A stretch of DNA of 64,000 nucleotides from Ancylobacter sp. WKF20 (lineage in GTDB: Bacteria > Pseudomonadota > Alphaproteobacteria > Rhizobiales > Xanthobacteraceae): contig NZ_CP121679.1 of the NCBI RefSeq assembly GCF_029760895.1, positions 744,001-808,000 of the forward strand, written 5' to 3'. Below are positions 55,925-64,000 of this stretch, piece by piece. Position 1 is the stretch's first letter, and each line of letters begins with the position of its first letter. A program made the translations under genes and the position numbers. The notes below the pieces were generated by a model. That model worked only from the letters and a program-made list of their open reading frames with translations. It searched no databases and was not told where the DNA came from.

Positions 55925-56386
55925 TCAGGCGAACTCGATGACGGCGTCGATCTCGACGCTGACATTGAACGGCAGGGCGGCCACACCGACGGCCGAGCGC
56001 GCGTGACGGCCGGCATCGCCGAACACCTCGACAAAGAGATCGGAAGCGCCGTTGACCACCTTGGGCTGATCGGTGAAGTCCGGGGCAGAGTTGACGAAGG
56101 CGACGAGCTTCACCACGCGCGTCACCCGGTCGAGTTCGCCAAGCGCGGCCTTGATCTGCGACATGAGATTGATGGCGCACTGGCGCGCGGCCGCACGCCC
56201 GGCGTCGAGATCGGCCTCACCGGCGAGCTTGCCGCTCAGGAATACGCCGTCCTTCACCGACACCTGACCGGAGATCCAGAGCTGGTTGCCGCTGATGACC
56301 GTCGGCACATAATTCGCCACCGGCGCGGCGGCGACGGGAAGGGTGATGCCGAGGGCCGCAAGCTTGGCCTCAACCTGACCGGACAT
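55925..56386 (-). CDS. RidA family protein
   Basis: Probable imine/enamine deaminase that protects against 2-aminoacrylate. It has 153 residues, typical of the longer RidA-like branch. The start is ATG at 56386 (MSGQVEAKLAALGITLP). Family lines NYVPTVISGNQLWISGQVSVKDG and SAVGVAALPFNVSVEIDAVIEF end the fold. The catalytic Arg equivalent is in GRHARSAVGV. GDPD follows by 3 bp. The gene is divergent from eipB. Confidence 0.92.
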   Translation of the reverse strand: MSGQVEAKLAALGITLPVAAAPVANYVPTVISGNQLWISGQVSVKDGVFLSGKLAGEADLDAGRAAARQCAINLMSQIKAALGELDRVTRVVKLVAFVNSAPDFTDQPKVVNGASDLFVEVFGDAGRHARSAVGVAALPFNVSVEIDAVIEFA

Positions 56387-56533
56387 GGCTGTCTCCGTGC
56401 TAAGATGCGGCGAGACGCAGCGTGGTTTCCCACTTTCGCCCTTGTTCTCGCCTTGAGTTCGGGGTGCGATGTTTGTCCGATCGTTCTGCCGCGCGCAAGC
56501 GCATGCGCGGCGTGCCCGAGGAATCTTGTTTTT

Positions 56534-57361
56534 ATGTCCGCCACTGCTTTCCTTCGCGGCCTGACCGCCTCCGCCGTCCTCGTTCCGATGCTGGCCGCAG
56601 CGGCACCCGCCTGGGCGGTGCAGCTCTCGCCCCATCGCGCGACCTATGCGCTTTCCCTCGACGGCAGCACGCCGGCCAAGCGCGTCAACGGCGCGCGCGG
56701 CGAGATCGTCTATGAGCTGCGCGGCAATGCCTGCGCCGGCTACTCGGTGCAGTTGCGCCAGAGCACGGATCTGGAAACCGAAGGCGGGCGGCTCAACAGC
56801 TCGATCACGACCGCGACCTGGGAAGACGGTGATGGCAATGCCTTCCGCTTTCGCGTCGTGAACACGGTCAATGACGAGTCTCCCGAGGAGGCCGACGGCG
56901 TGGCGGAGCGGCGCGACGGGCAACTGGTCGTCAAGGCGACCAAGCCGGAGGAGGGCACCATCCGCCTCGCCAAGGGCGTGTTATTGCCGACCCAGCATGT
57001 GGTGAAGGTGCTCGACGCCGCCGGCCAGGGCGAGAGCCTCGTCGAGGCCCCGGTCTATGACGGGTCCCCCGACGCCAAGAAGGTGTTCGATACGCTGACC
57101 GTCATCGGCAAGGGCTCGAATGATCCCAAGGGTCTGGAGGATGCGGCCATCAAGAGCGATCTCGCCGGGCGGATGCGCTATCCGGTGACCATCAGCTATT
57201 ACGAGCGCGGCACGGACACGCAGACGCCCGACTACACGATCAGCTTCGACCTGTTCGATAACGGGGTCAGCCGCGCGCTGAAGCTCGATTATGGCGACTT
57301 CGCCCTGCGCGGCACGCTCACTTCCTACGAGGCGCTGCCGCAGGAGAATTGCGCGAAGTAG
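56534..57361 (+). CDS. eipB: Cell envelope integrity protein EipB (DUF1849)
   Basis: Periplasmic beta-spiral protein required for envelope integrity in Brucella. It has 275 residues with a signal peptide (about 1-28, ending APAWA). Two Cys (Cys67 in GNACAGY and Cys273 in QENCAK) match the disulfide pair described for EipB. Conserved blocks ELRGNACAGYSVQLRQSTDL and DYTISFDLFDNGVSRALKLDYGDFALRGTL are present. The start is ATG at 56534. Its last 44 bases overlap the end of dinB on the opposite strand. Confidence 0.92.
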   Translation: MSATAFLRGLTASAVLVPMLAAAAPAWAVQLSPHRATYALSLDGSTPAKRVNGARGEIVYELRGNACAGYSVQLRQSTDLETEGGRLNSSITTATWEDGDGNAFRFRVVNTVNDESPEEADGVAERRDGQLVVKATKPEEGTIRLAKGVLLPTQHVVKVLDAAGQGESLVEAPVYDGSPDAKKVFDTLTVIGKGSNDPKGLEDAAIKSDLAGRMRYPVTISYYERGTDTQTPDYTISFDLFDNGVSRALKLDYGDFALRGTLTSYEALPQENCAK

Positions 57362-58685
57362 CCGGCCCCGGCTCCGCCGGCTCTGGGGCGTTGCGGTGCG
57401 GCTGGGGCGCTGCCGTGCGAGGGGATGCGTCGAGCGCGATGCCCCGGTCGATGATGCCCTTGCCGAATTTGGCGCGTAGCTGATCGGTCGCCAGTTCGGC
57501 CAGCCCCTTCTTCGTCGCCTGCACGTCGATCAGATCGCCGGGGTCCGCGAGCGCGAGATCCGCCAGTTCCGAGACGCCCACGCCGATCAGCCGGAAGCGG
57601 CGCCCATCTGCCTCCTTCTCCAGCAATTCGCGGGCATGGGCGAAGATGCGATGGGCGAGGCGTGTGGGGTCTTCCAGCGAGCGCGCGCGGGTGAGCAGCT
57701 TGAAGTCGGCCGTCTTCAGCTTGAGCGTGACCGTTCGCCCGGAAAGCTCCGCCGCCTTCAGTCGGTCCGAAAGCTTGCGCGACAGCGCGTAGAGCTCCGT
57801 TTCCAGCGCGCGAAAATCGCTGATGTCGCTGTCGAACGTCGTTTCGGTCGAAACGCTCTTGGTCTCCCGCTCGGGGTTTACCCGCCGGTCATCAATGCCG
57901 CGCGCCAGACGCCAGAGGCGCAGCCCCTCCGCCCCGAAGCGCCGGGCCAGAGCGGTCTCGTCCGCCGCCTGAAGGTCGCCGATCAGCCGGTAGCCTTCGC
58001 GCGCGAGGCGCTCCTGCGTGGCGGCGCCGACGCCCCAGATGGTGCCGACACTGCGCGGGGCGAGAAAGGCTGGCGCCTCTGCCGCCCCTATGACCGCGAA
58101 GCCGCGTGGCTTGTCGAGATCGGAGGCGATCTTGGCGAGGAACTTGTTCGGCGCCAGTCCGACGGAGATGGTGACACCGATCTCGGCCTCAATTGCGCGG
58201 GCAAAGCGGCCGAGCGTGCGCGCCGGGCTCGTCCCGTGCAGGCGCTCGGTGCCGGACAGGTCAAGGAAGGCCTCGTCGATCGAGAGCGGCTCGACCAGCG
58301 GTGTGAGCCGCAGCATCCGCTCGCGAATTTCCCGGCCGACGGCGACGTATTTCGCCATGTTCGGTTTCACGATCACGGCCTCGGGGCACAGCGCCCGCGC
58401 CTTGAACATCGGCATGGCCGAGCGCACGCCCTTCACCCGCGCGAGGTAGCAGGCGGTTGAGACGACACCACGCCGGCCGCCGCCGATGATGACGGGCACG
58501 TCGCGCAGGCTAGGGTTGTCCCTCTTCTCGACCGCCGCATAGAAGGCATCGCAGTCGATATGGGCGATGGTGAGCCGGTCGAGTTCGGCATGGCGCACCA
58601 CCCGCGGGCTGCCGCACTCAAGGCAGCGCGGCGCGCCCTGCGCGTCCCGCAGGCAGTCGCGGCAGAAGCCCGGCATGCCCGCCAT
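57318..58685 (-). CDS. dinB: DNA polymerase IV with N-terminal Cys4 extension
   Basis: Y-family translesion polymerase. It has 455 residues. The N-terminal 34 residues hold two CxxC pairs (FCRDC and CLECG), a likely zinc site that E. coli DinB lacks. The catalytic Asp is in IAHIDCDAFYAAVEKRDNP, with the SIDEAFLD motif near 135. The finger and little-finger regions follow, and the tail is Pro/Ala-rich. The start is ATG at 58685, 12 bp after DUF3572. Its 3' end overlaps eipB by 44 bases. Confidence 0.94.
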   Translation of the reverse strand: MAGMPGFCRDCLRDAQGAPRCLECGSPRVVRHAELDRLTIAHIDCDAFYAAVEKRDNPSLRDVPVIIGGGRRGVVSTACYLARVKGVRSAMPMFKARALCPEAVIVKPNMAKYVAVGREIRERMLRLTPLVEPLSIDEAFLDLSGTERLHGTSPARTLGRFARAIEAEIGVTISVGLAPNKFLAKIASDLDKPRGFAVIGAAEAPAFLAPRSVGTIWGVGAATQERLAREGYRLIGDLQAADETALARRFGAEGLRLWRLARGIDDRRVNPERETKSVSTETTFDSDISDFRALETELYALSRKLSDRLKAAELSGRTVTLKLKTADFKLLTRARSLEDPTRLAHRIFAHARELLEKEADGRRFRLIGVGVSELADLALADPGDLIDVQATKKGLAELATDQLRAKFGKGIIDRGIALDASPRTAAPQPHRNAPEPAEPGPATSRNSPAAAPRRK

Positions 58686-58697
58686 GTCGGCCCTCGC

Positions 58698-59000
58698 TCA
58701 ATCCTCGGGGAGGTCGGCGTGGAACAGGATCTCGCGCGCCGCCACCACATGGCCGGGGTCGATCTTGGCGCCCTCGGCATAGGCGATCAGCAGATCCTGC
58801 CGGTTGATGAGGTAGTCCAGCAGCGCCACATGGAAGGTTGTGGAGCCGGCGATGCCGCGCAGATCCGCCGGGGAGAGTCCACTCTCGGCCAGAAAGGGGC
58901 CGATCCGCTCCGGGTCGGCGGCGAGAAAGCCGAGCGCACCGAGGCTCACTTCGCGCGCGGCTTGCTGGTTGGATAAAGGCTTGGAATTGCGAAGCCGCAT
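58698..59000 (-). CDS. DUF3572 family protein
   Basis: Small conserved protein of unknown function, 100 residues, mostly helical. The motif EVSLGALGFLAADPERIGPFLAESGLSPADLR falls in two recognisable halves, and LLDYLINRQDLLIAYAEGAKIDP ends the domain. dinB follows 12 bp later on the same strand, suggesting co-transcription. divK is divergent, 120 bp away. Function cannot be inferred. Confidence 0.85.
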   Translation of the reverse strand: MRLRNSKPLSNQQAAREVSLGALGFLAADPERIGPFLAESGLSPADLRGIAGSTTFHVALLDYLINRQDLLIAYAEGAKIDPGHVVAAREILFHADLPED

Positions 59001-59120
59001 TTGGGGTTCCGTAAGGAATGGACGGGTAAGCTCAGATCAGAAGATGGGCCTTGCGCTTGCTGACTTTGGCCCGCGTACGGACCGTCGACGACGAAGTTCA
59101 GGACTCACGGACCGAGCCAT

Positions 59121-59492
59121 ATGCCCAAGACCGTTCTGATCGTGGAAGATAATGAGCTGAATATGAAGCTCTTCAACGATCTTCTCGAAGCCCATGGCTA
59201 TATCACGGTCGGCACCCGTCATGGCGCCGAAGCGCTAGTTCTTGCCCGCTCACATCGGCCGGATCTGATCCTGATGGATATCCAGCTGCCGGAGATGTCC
59301 GGCATCGACGTGACGCGGGCGCTAAAGGCTGATCCCGACCTCAAGGCGATCCCAGTGATCGCGGTCACCGCCTTCGCCATGAAGGGCGATGAGGAGCGCA
59401 TCCGCGAAGGCGGTTGCGAGGCCTATCTGTCGAAGCCGATTTCGGTCAGCAAGTTCCTTGAGACGGTGCGCCACTTTCTGCCCGAGGCCTGA
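59121..59492 (+). CDS. divK: Single-domain response regulator DivK
   Basis: Cell-cycle regulator that, when phosphorylated, controls CtrA through DivL and CckA. It has 123 residues with a receiver domain only. The acid pocket is ED ([14 protein letters not shown]), the phosphoacceptor Asp is in [13 protein letters not shown] (about residue 53), and the conserved Thr/Lys are in [10 protein letters not shown] and YLSKPISV. pleD, which lies next to divK in some relatives, is not here. A GANTC methylation site (GACTC) is about 14 bp before the ATG. Confidence 0.95.
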   Translation: MPKTVLIVEDNELNMKLFNDLLEAHGYITVGTRHGAEALVLARSHRPDLILMDIQLPEMSGIDVTRALKADPDLKAIPVIAVTAFAMKGDEERIREGGCEAYLSKPISVSKFLETVRHFLPEA

Positions 59493-59711
59493 TCGACGAC
59501 GCGATCGAATCGTTCGCGAGGGGTCGATGTACCTGTTGCGTTCTCACGCTGATCGGATAGCCTTGCAACCCTGAACGCCATACCCTGCGGAGTGCTCGGG
59601 TCCGCCGCATCTCCTGGGTCCGTGGGGTCAGGCCGGCGGGCGGCGTGATGGAAGGCCTCTCCGTTTCGCCACCGCCGGCCGTCTCCTCGACCGAACAGCG
59701 ATCCGACCAAC

Positions 59712-59735
59712 AAAAAAGGCGCCTTGCGGCGCCTT
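59712..59735 (-). terminator. rpmG terminator
   Basis: On the minus strand, an AAGGCGCC/GGCGCCTT stem with a 4-base loop runs into six T (59712-59717). It lies about 35 bp beyond the rpmG stop. Confidence 0.85.
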
Positions 59736-59768
59736 GTTCGTTTCAAGTGATGGCCCGAAGGCCAGATA

Positions 59769-59936
59769 TCACTTGATCTTGCCTTCGCGGAACTCGACGT
59801 GCTTACGCACGACCGGATCGTACTTCTTGACGACCAGCTTGTCGGTCATGGTGCGCGAGTTCTTCTTGGTGACGTAGAAGAAGCCGGTGTCGGCGCTCGA
59901 CACGAGCTTGATCTTGATGGTCGTTGCCTTGGCCAT
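59769..59936 (-). CDS. rpmG: 50S ribosomal protein L33 (zinc-free type)
   Basis: Small 50S protein near the E site. It has 55 residues. No CxxC pairs are present (the sequence has no Cys at all), so this is the zinc-independent form. The start is ATG at 59936 ([20 protein letters not shown]); an in-frame codon at 59969 would add eleven residues. It is monocistronic, with its own promoter and terminator. Confidence 0.97.
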   Translation of the reverse strand: MAKATTIKIKLVSSADTGFFYVTKKNSRTMTDKLVVKKYDPVVRKHVEFREGKIK

Positions 59937-60017
59937 TGACCGGGTCTCCTGGGGCGTGGCCTCGGCCACGTCTAAAAAATCGGGTTCGCGCGGCAGCGAA
60001 GCCGCTCGTTGGGCGTC

Positions 60018-60046
60018 CGTATCGCGGATCAGCCCCGGAATGTCAA
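60018..60046 (-). promoter_or_regulatory. Candidate rpmG promoter
   Basis: Read on the minus strand, TTGACA (60041-60046) and GATACG (60018-60023) are spaced by 17 bp. It lies about 80 bp upstream of rpmG, just past the stop of the MFS gene. Confidence 0.45.
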
Positions 60047-60056
60047 GAAAGCTAGC

Positions 60057-61211
60057 TCAGCGGTCGCGCCAAATCTGACCGGCGACCACCACCGAGTAGA
60101 AGATGAGAAAGCCCGCAAGGCTCCACGCAAAGCCGTGCGGATCCACGGCCTGCATGCCTGCCCCCACCGCTGTCGGGCCGAAGGTCAGGCCGAGCGAGTA
60201 GAGCATGACGAAGGCGGCGTTGGCGGTGGCGAGCCGCGCCCCATCGAATCGCGCACCGAGCAGCGCGAGGCCGACCGTGTAGAGGCCGCACACGATTCCC
60301 GTCGTCAGGAACACGGTCGCCCACATCGCCCAGCTATCGGCCGCGAGGGAGGGGATGAGCAGGGCGCCACCGAATCCGAGGGTGCTGCAGACCAGCAGCA
60401 GCTTGCGCCGGTCCACCCGGTCGCTGAGCAGGCCGAGGGGGAGTTGCAGGAACACATTTCCCAGTTCGGCGATGGTGAGCAGCAGGGCCGCCTGCCCGTC
60501 ATCGAGGCCGCGCCGCAGCCCGTAGAGCGGCAGGAAGTTGATGAGGCCGGTCTCGACCGCGCCGAAGATGAAGGCGGCGAGCGTTGCCGCCGGGGCGATC
60601 AGCATGAGGCTGAACAGCCCGCCCGTGCTCTCCTTCTCCACCACCGGTGCGCTCGACGCGCCGATCAGCACCGGAATGGCCGCGAGCCCGAACATGGCGG
60701 CGCCGGCCAGATAAGGCGGCCAGCCGGTCGTGCCGACGAGCGTTAGAATGGCGGGCCCGCCGGCGAAGCCGCAGGAGAGCACGGTCCCGTAAATGCCGAT
60801 GACCAGCCCGCGCTTGCCGGGCGGCGCCGCCGCGTTGATCCAGAACTCGCTGATGATGAACAGCACGGAGAGCGCCGCGCCGAACATGAAGCGCAGGGGA
60901 AACCACAGCAGGAACGAACTGGTGACCTTGAATCCGAGGAGCGAGACCGCGGCGACGAGGATCGCCCCCATGAGCAGCGGCCCGGCACCGAGGCGTCCGA
61001 CCAGCTTGGTGATGACCGGTGCGATCGCCAGTGTGGCCAGCCCGCCTACTGCCGTGTTCATGCCGATCCAGGCGCTGGAGATGCCGCGCGAATCCAGTTC
61101 AAGCGCGAGCAGCGGGATCGACAGAGCAAGGCCGAAGCCGACCGCGGAAATGGCACCAATGGCGGCGGCAATGGAGGCGATATTGACCGCGGGAGCGGCA
61201 GGGGCATGCAT
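60057..61211 (-). CDS. MFS transporter
   Basis: Twelve-helix inner-membrane transporter of the major facilitator superfamily with 384 residues. The loop between helices 2 and 3 (VGRLGAGPLL) and the corresponding loop in the second half (LLSDRVDRRKLLL) match MFS signatures. The start is taken as ATG at 61211 with AGGTG upstream; a GTG at 61220 would add three residues. The substrate is unknown. It is alone, between rpmG and the Nudix gene, on the minus strand. Confidence 0.9.
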   Translation of the reverse strand: MHAPAAPAVNIASIAAAIGAISAVGFGLALSIPLLALELDSRGISSAWIGMNTAVGGLATLAIAPVITKLVGRLGAGPLLMGAILVAAVSLLGFKVTSSFLLWFPLRFMFGAALSVLFIISEFWINAAAPPGKRGLVIGIYGTVLSCGFAGGPAILTLVGTTGWPPYLAGAAMFGLAAIPVLIGASSAPVVEKESTGGLFSLMLIAPAATLAAFIFGAVETGLINFLPLYGLRRGLDDGQAALLLTIAELGNVFLQLPLGLLSDRVDRRKLLLVCSTLGFGGALLIPSLAADSWAMWATVFLTTGIVCGLYTVGLALLGARFDGARLATANAAFVMLYSLGLTFGPTAVGAGMQAVDPHGFAWSLAGFLIFYSVVVAGQIWRDR

Positions 61212-61333
61212 GGACGGCACCTGAAAGCTGCGAGGCAGACGCCTCCGCCGAGGGCTCTACCCCATGGCTCACGAAAGTCGAATGACTTTTGGCGATGCGC
61301 TCATGCACGCGGATTGTGAGTCGCGTACGAGCC

Positions 61334-62074
61334 TCAGGCGATCGTGTCGCGGTACATCCGCCCGCCACGGGCGAAGTAATAGGGCACGGGCAGCCAAGGC
61401 TTGTTGCCGGAGCCGAGCCGGGCCTCGATCTCCTCGATGATGGCGCGGGTGATCTGCGGCACCTCCGCCTTCTTCGCTTGGGCGATGGTCAGCCAGGCCG
61501 TCTCCACCAGCTCGCATTCTTCCCCGACCACGCCCTCCAGCCGGTGCGCGATAGTGCTGGCATCCGCCATGAAGAAGCGCGTGTCGAAGCGGCGAGGCAG
61601 GCCGGGCGGGGTCACGGCGCGCGCGACGAAGGTCAGTTCCTCAAGGTTCGGGTAGATCGCGGCCTGGGTGAAGGCCTCCCATCCCGCCGGCGCCCCTTCG
61701 GGCGCCCCGGCCTCGTCTATGCCGAGGAGCAGCCCGGTTTCCTCGCACAGCTCGCGGATGGCGCAGAGTGCCAGCGCCCGCGCCCGGCCCGGACTCGGGC
61801 GCGTCACCCGCTCCATCAGGCGGCGCTCGCTTACCTCGTCGAGCATGCCGAAGACCGACATCTGCCGGTCCTGCGGGTCGAGTCGCCCGCCGGGGAACAC
61901 GAACTTGCCGGGCATGAAGCGCAAGGACGGGTTGCGCCGGCCAAGCAGCAGGCGCGGCGTGCGGGCCGAACGGTCGACCAGGATCAGTGCCGCGGCGTCC
62001 ACCGGACGAATGGCGGCGTTCGGCGGGGTGGGGCGCTTCAGATCGAAGCGCTCGGAAACGTCGTGAAGGCTCAT
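61334..62074 (-). CDS. Nudix hydrolase
   Basis: Nudix-fold pyrophosphatase, perhaps on acyl-CoA or a nucleoside diphosphate derivative. It has 246 residues. GKFVFPGGRLDPQDR and RELCEETGLLLG make up the Nudix box, separated by an insert of about 35 residues as in NUDT19-like proteins. The start is ATG at 62074. It follows DUF983 by 8 bp. The substrate is not predictable. Confidence 0.88.
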   Translation of the reverse strand: MSLHDVSERFDLKRPTPPNAAIRPVDAAALILVDRSARTPRLLLGRRNPSLRFMPGKFVFPGGRLDPQDRQMSVFGMLDEVSERRLMERVTRPSPGRARALALCAIRELCEETGLLLGIDEAGAPEGAPAGWEAFTQAAIYPNLEELTFVARAVTPPGLPRRFDTRFFMADASTIAHRLEGVVGEECELVETAWLTIAQAKKAEVPQITRAIIEEIEARLGSGNKPWLPVPYYFARGGRMYRDTIA

Positions 62075-62082
62075 GGTCAGGC

Positions 62083-62532
62083 TCAGGGCTTCAGCAGGAC
62101 GGCGCCGGAGCGCTGGCTGGGCGGCACGGGATCATACTCGCTGTCACCGCGATCAAAGCCATGCATGCGGATCGCCCATTGATAGCCGATCAGCGCGCCC
62201 TTCACCGGGGGCAGGAGCACGAGCGACAGGATAAGCGTCATCGGCAGCCATATGATGAGGTGGATCCACAGATCCGGGTGCAGCGCCATCTCCACCGCCA
62301 GCAGCAGCGGCACGACGATGTGGCCGACAATGGTGATGACCATGTAGGGCGGCGCGTCGTCGGCGCGGTGGTGCCACAGCTCCTCGCCGCAGCTCGGGCA
62401 GTGCTCGTTGACCTTGAGATAGGAGGCGAAGAGCTTGCCTTCGCCGCAGGCCGGGCAACGCATCCGGAAGCCGTTCGCGATTCCCGTGCCGACGGAGCGC
62501 GGAGGGGTGGGATGCGAGGACGTCATCGTCAT
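62083..62532 (-). CDS. DUF983 zinc-ribbon membrane protein
   Basis: Conserved alphaproteobacterial membrane protein with 149 residues. A zinc ribbon with two CxxC pairs (RCPACGEG and HCPSCGEE) is at about 25-50, followed by two hydrophobic segments (about 65-110). The start is ATG at 62532, with a second ATG at 62526. It lies between rnr (15 bp) and the Nudix gene (8 bp), so these three are probably co-transcribed. Its function is unknown. Confidence 0.88.
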   Translation of the reverse strand: MTMTSSHPTPPRSVGTGIANGFRMRCPACGEGKLFASYLKVNEHCPSCGEELWHHRADDAPPYMVITIVGHIVVPLLLAVEMALHPDLWIHLIIWLPMTLILSLVLLPPVKGALIGYQWAIRMHGFDRGDSEYDPVPPSQRSGAVLLKP

Positions 62533-62547
62533 GGTGGCACTCCGGCG

Positions 62548-64000
62548 CTAGCGGCGCTTGCCGCCGCGCGGCGGGCGGGCAGGGCGTTCATCGGGCCGGC
62601 GGAAGCGACCACGCGGCCCGCGCGGGCCGCGTGCCGCACCGCTGACGCGACTGCCCTCAGATAGGAGCTCGAATCGCAGCGCGCCAGCCACCGGCGCCGC
62701 CTCAACCAGCTTCACTTCGACGCGGTCGCCGAGCCGATGCATCTCGCCGGTCTGGTCGCCGATCAGCGCGTGACGAGCCTCGTCATAGCGGTAATAGTCA
62801 TGGCCGAGCGTGACGGCTGGGATGAAGCCATCCGCCCCGGTGTCGTCCAGGGCGACGAACAGACCGGCCTTGGTGACGCCGGAGATGCGCCCCTTGAAGG
62901 TCGCGCCGATCTGCTCGGCCATGTGATGGGCGATCAGCCGATCAATCGTCTCGCGCTCCGCCGCCATGGCCCGCCGCTCGCTGGCGGAGATACGGGCGGC
63001 GATTTCGGCCAGCTCCTCCGGCGTCGTGCTCTCCGGCAGGCCGTCGCGGCCGAAGCCGAGGGCGCGGATCAGCCCGCGATGGACGATCAGGTCGGCATAA
63101 CGGCGGATCGGCGAGGTGAAATGGGCGTAGCGGCGCAGATGCAGGCCGAAATGCCCGTAATTCTCCTGCGCATATTCCGCCTGAGCCTGGCTGCGCAGGA
63201 TCACCTGATTGACCAGCGGGGCATATTCCGTGTCGGTGAACCGCGCCAGGATCTCGTTGAACTGAGCCGGTCGGACGGTCTCGGTCTTCGGCATCTTGAT
63301 GTCGAGCGTCTGGAGAAACTCGCGCAGGCTCGACATCTTCTCCAGCGAAGGCTGGTCGTGGACGCGGTAGATGAGTGGAATCCGCTTCTCTTCCAGCGTC
63401 TCGGCCGCCGCGACATTGGCGAGGATCATGAACTCCTCGATCAGCTTATGGGCATCGAGGCGCTCAGGGACGATGACACGGTCCACCGTGCCGTCCGGCT
63501 TCAGCAGGATCTTGCGCTCGGGCAGGTCGAGGTCGAGCGGGGAGCGGGCATCGCGGGCCTTCTTCACCAGCGCGTAGCCGTCCCACAGCGGGCGCAGCAC
63601 GTCGTCGAGCAGCGGTTGCGTCACCTCATCCGGCTGGCCGTCAATCGCCGCCTGCGCCTGCGCATAGGCCAGCTTGGCAGCCGAGCGCATCATGATGCGG
63701 TGGAAGCTGTGCGACTTCTTGCGGCCATTCGGCCCGATAACCATGCGCACGGCGAGGGCGGGGCGGTCCTCCAGCGGGCGCAGCGAGCACAGGTCGTTGG
63801 AGATCCGTTCCGGCAGCATCGGCAACACGCGGTCCGGGAAATAGACCGAGTTGCCGCGCACCAGCGCCTCGCGGTCCAGCGCCGAGCCGGGCTGCACATA
63901 GGCGGCGACATCGGCGATAGCGACGGTGAGGATGAAGCCGCCGGCATTCGCCGGATCGGTGTCCGGCGTCGCGTGCACGGCGTCGTCGTGGTCCTTGGCG
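62548..64000 (-). CDS. rnr: Ribonuclease R (5' end outside window)
   Basis: 3'-to-5' exoribonuclease of the RNB family that degrades structured RNA. The window holds 483 residues of its C-terminal part; the cold-shock domains and the start are beyond base 64000. The frame is open to the edge with AKDHDDAV, part of the catalytic RNB signature. Further RNB motifs (YFPDRVLPMLPERISNDLCSLRP, ASMRRYAD-like SPIRRYADLIVHRGL) are present, and the S1 domain (TFKGRISGVTKAGLFVALDDTGADG) ends the fold. The tail is Arg/Gly/Pro-rich and basic. Confidence 0.96.
   Translation of the reverse strand, partial: AKDHDDAVHATPDTDPANAGGFILTVAIADVAAYVQPGSALDREALVRGNSVYFPDRVLPMLPERISNDLCSLRPLEDRPALAVRMVIGPNGRKKSHSFHRIMMRSAAKLAYAQAQAAIDGQPDEVTQPLLDDVLRPLWDGYALVKKARDARSPLDLDLPERKILLKPDGTVDRVIVPERLDAHKLIEEFMILANVAAAETLEEKRIPLIYRVHDQPSLEKMSSLREFLQTLDIKMPKTETVRPAQFNEILARFTDTEYAPLVNQVILRSQAQAEYAQENYGHFGLHLRRYAHFTSPIRRYADLIVHRGLIRALGFGRDGLPESTTPEELAEIAARISASERRAMAAERETIDRLIAHHMAEQIGATFKGRISGVTKAGLFVALDDTGADGFIPAVTLGHDYYRYDEARHALIGDQTGEMHRLGDRVEVKLVEAAPVAGALRFELLSEGSRVSGAARGPRGPRGRFRRPDERPARPPRGGKRR

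Overview
This 64 kb window is a GC-rich, densely packed piece of an alphaproteobacterial chromosome. The fused str/S10/spc/alpha ribosomal cluster without rpmJ or rpsD, DivK, a ClpS-ClpA pair, a phasin, EipB, DUF1489, DUF3572 and a tRNA-Leu(GAG) fit the Hyphomicrobiales (Rhizobiales). A member of the Xanthobacteraceae (Ancylobacter/Starkeya/Xanthobacter-like) is my best guess, by general resemblance only. I see no prophage, transposase, integrase or CRISPR array.

Positions 1-7450 hold rpoB (its first ~350 codons lie outside the window) and rpoC, closed by a strong terminator. A divergent organic-peroxide module, ohr and ohrR, lies between rpoBC and the str operon. Positions 8.7-27.6 kb carry rpsL-rpsG-fusA-tuf, then rpsJ to rpsQ (S10), rplN to adk (spc) and rpsM-rpsK-rpoA-rplQ (alpha), all on the plus strand with short gaps or small overlaps. 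Non-coding signals punctuate this block: a folded ~190-nt leader with a terminator-like hairpin before rpsL, a terminator after tuf, a hairpin with a T-run exactly between the S10 and spc sets, a near-consensus promoter before rpsM, and terminator hairpins between rpsM and rpsK.

Positions 27.7-48.1 kb are mixed housekeeping and accessory genes: a DegP-like protease, rarA, the fluoride channel crcB, an RluC-type pseudouridine synthase, a polyprenyl-phosphate sugar transferase, a polysaccharide deacetylase bracketed by two unrelated tandem stem-loop repeats, tRNA-Leu(GAG), lipB, acylphosphatase, mgtE, a CHASE4-like/GGDEF/EAL protein, a YdcF-like protein, DUF3253 and DUF599 proteins, a glutathione S-transferase, DUF1489, two very small membrane proteins, panC, a VWA protein coupled to a membrane J-domain protein, and a D-Ala-D-Ala carboxypeptidase with a SPOR domain.

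Positions 48.1-64 kb hold a phasin with a promoter and a candidate PhaR site, clpS-clpA, azlCD, a minus-strand ridA-GDPD-GNAT-HIT run, eipB, DUF3572-dinB, divK, rpmG, an MFS transporter, and a minus-strand run of rnr (5' part beyond the window), DUF983 and a Nudix hydrolase.

No clearly new multi-gene system is visible. The strongest leads for undescribed biology are the structured rpsL leader, the duplicated terminator tail of tRNA-Leu, the AT-rich in-frame insertion in the GNAT-like gene, the VWA/J-domain pair, and the 26-bp inverted terminators of rpoC and ohr. All statements about homology come from recognition of sequence motifs, not from database searches.
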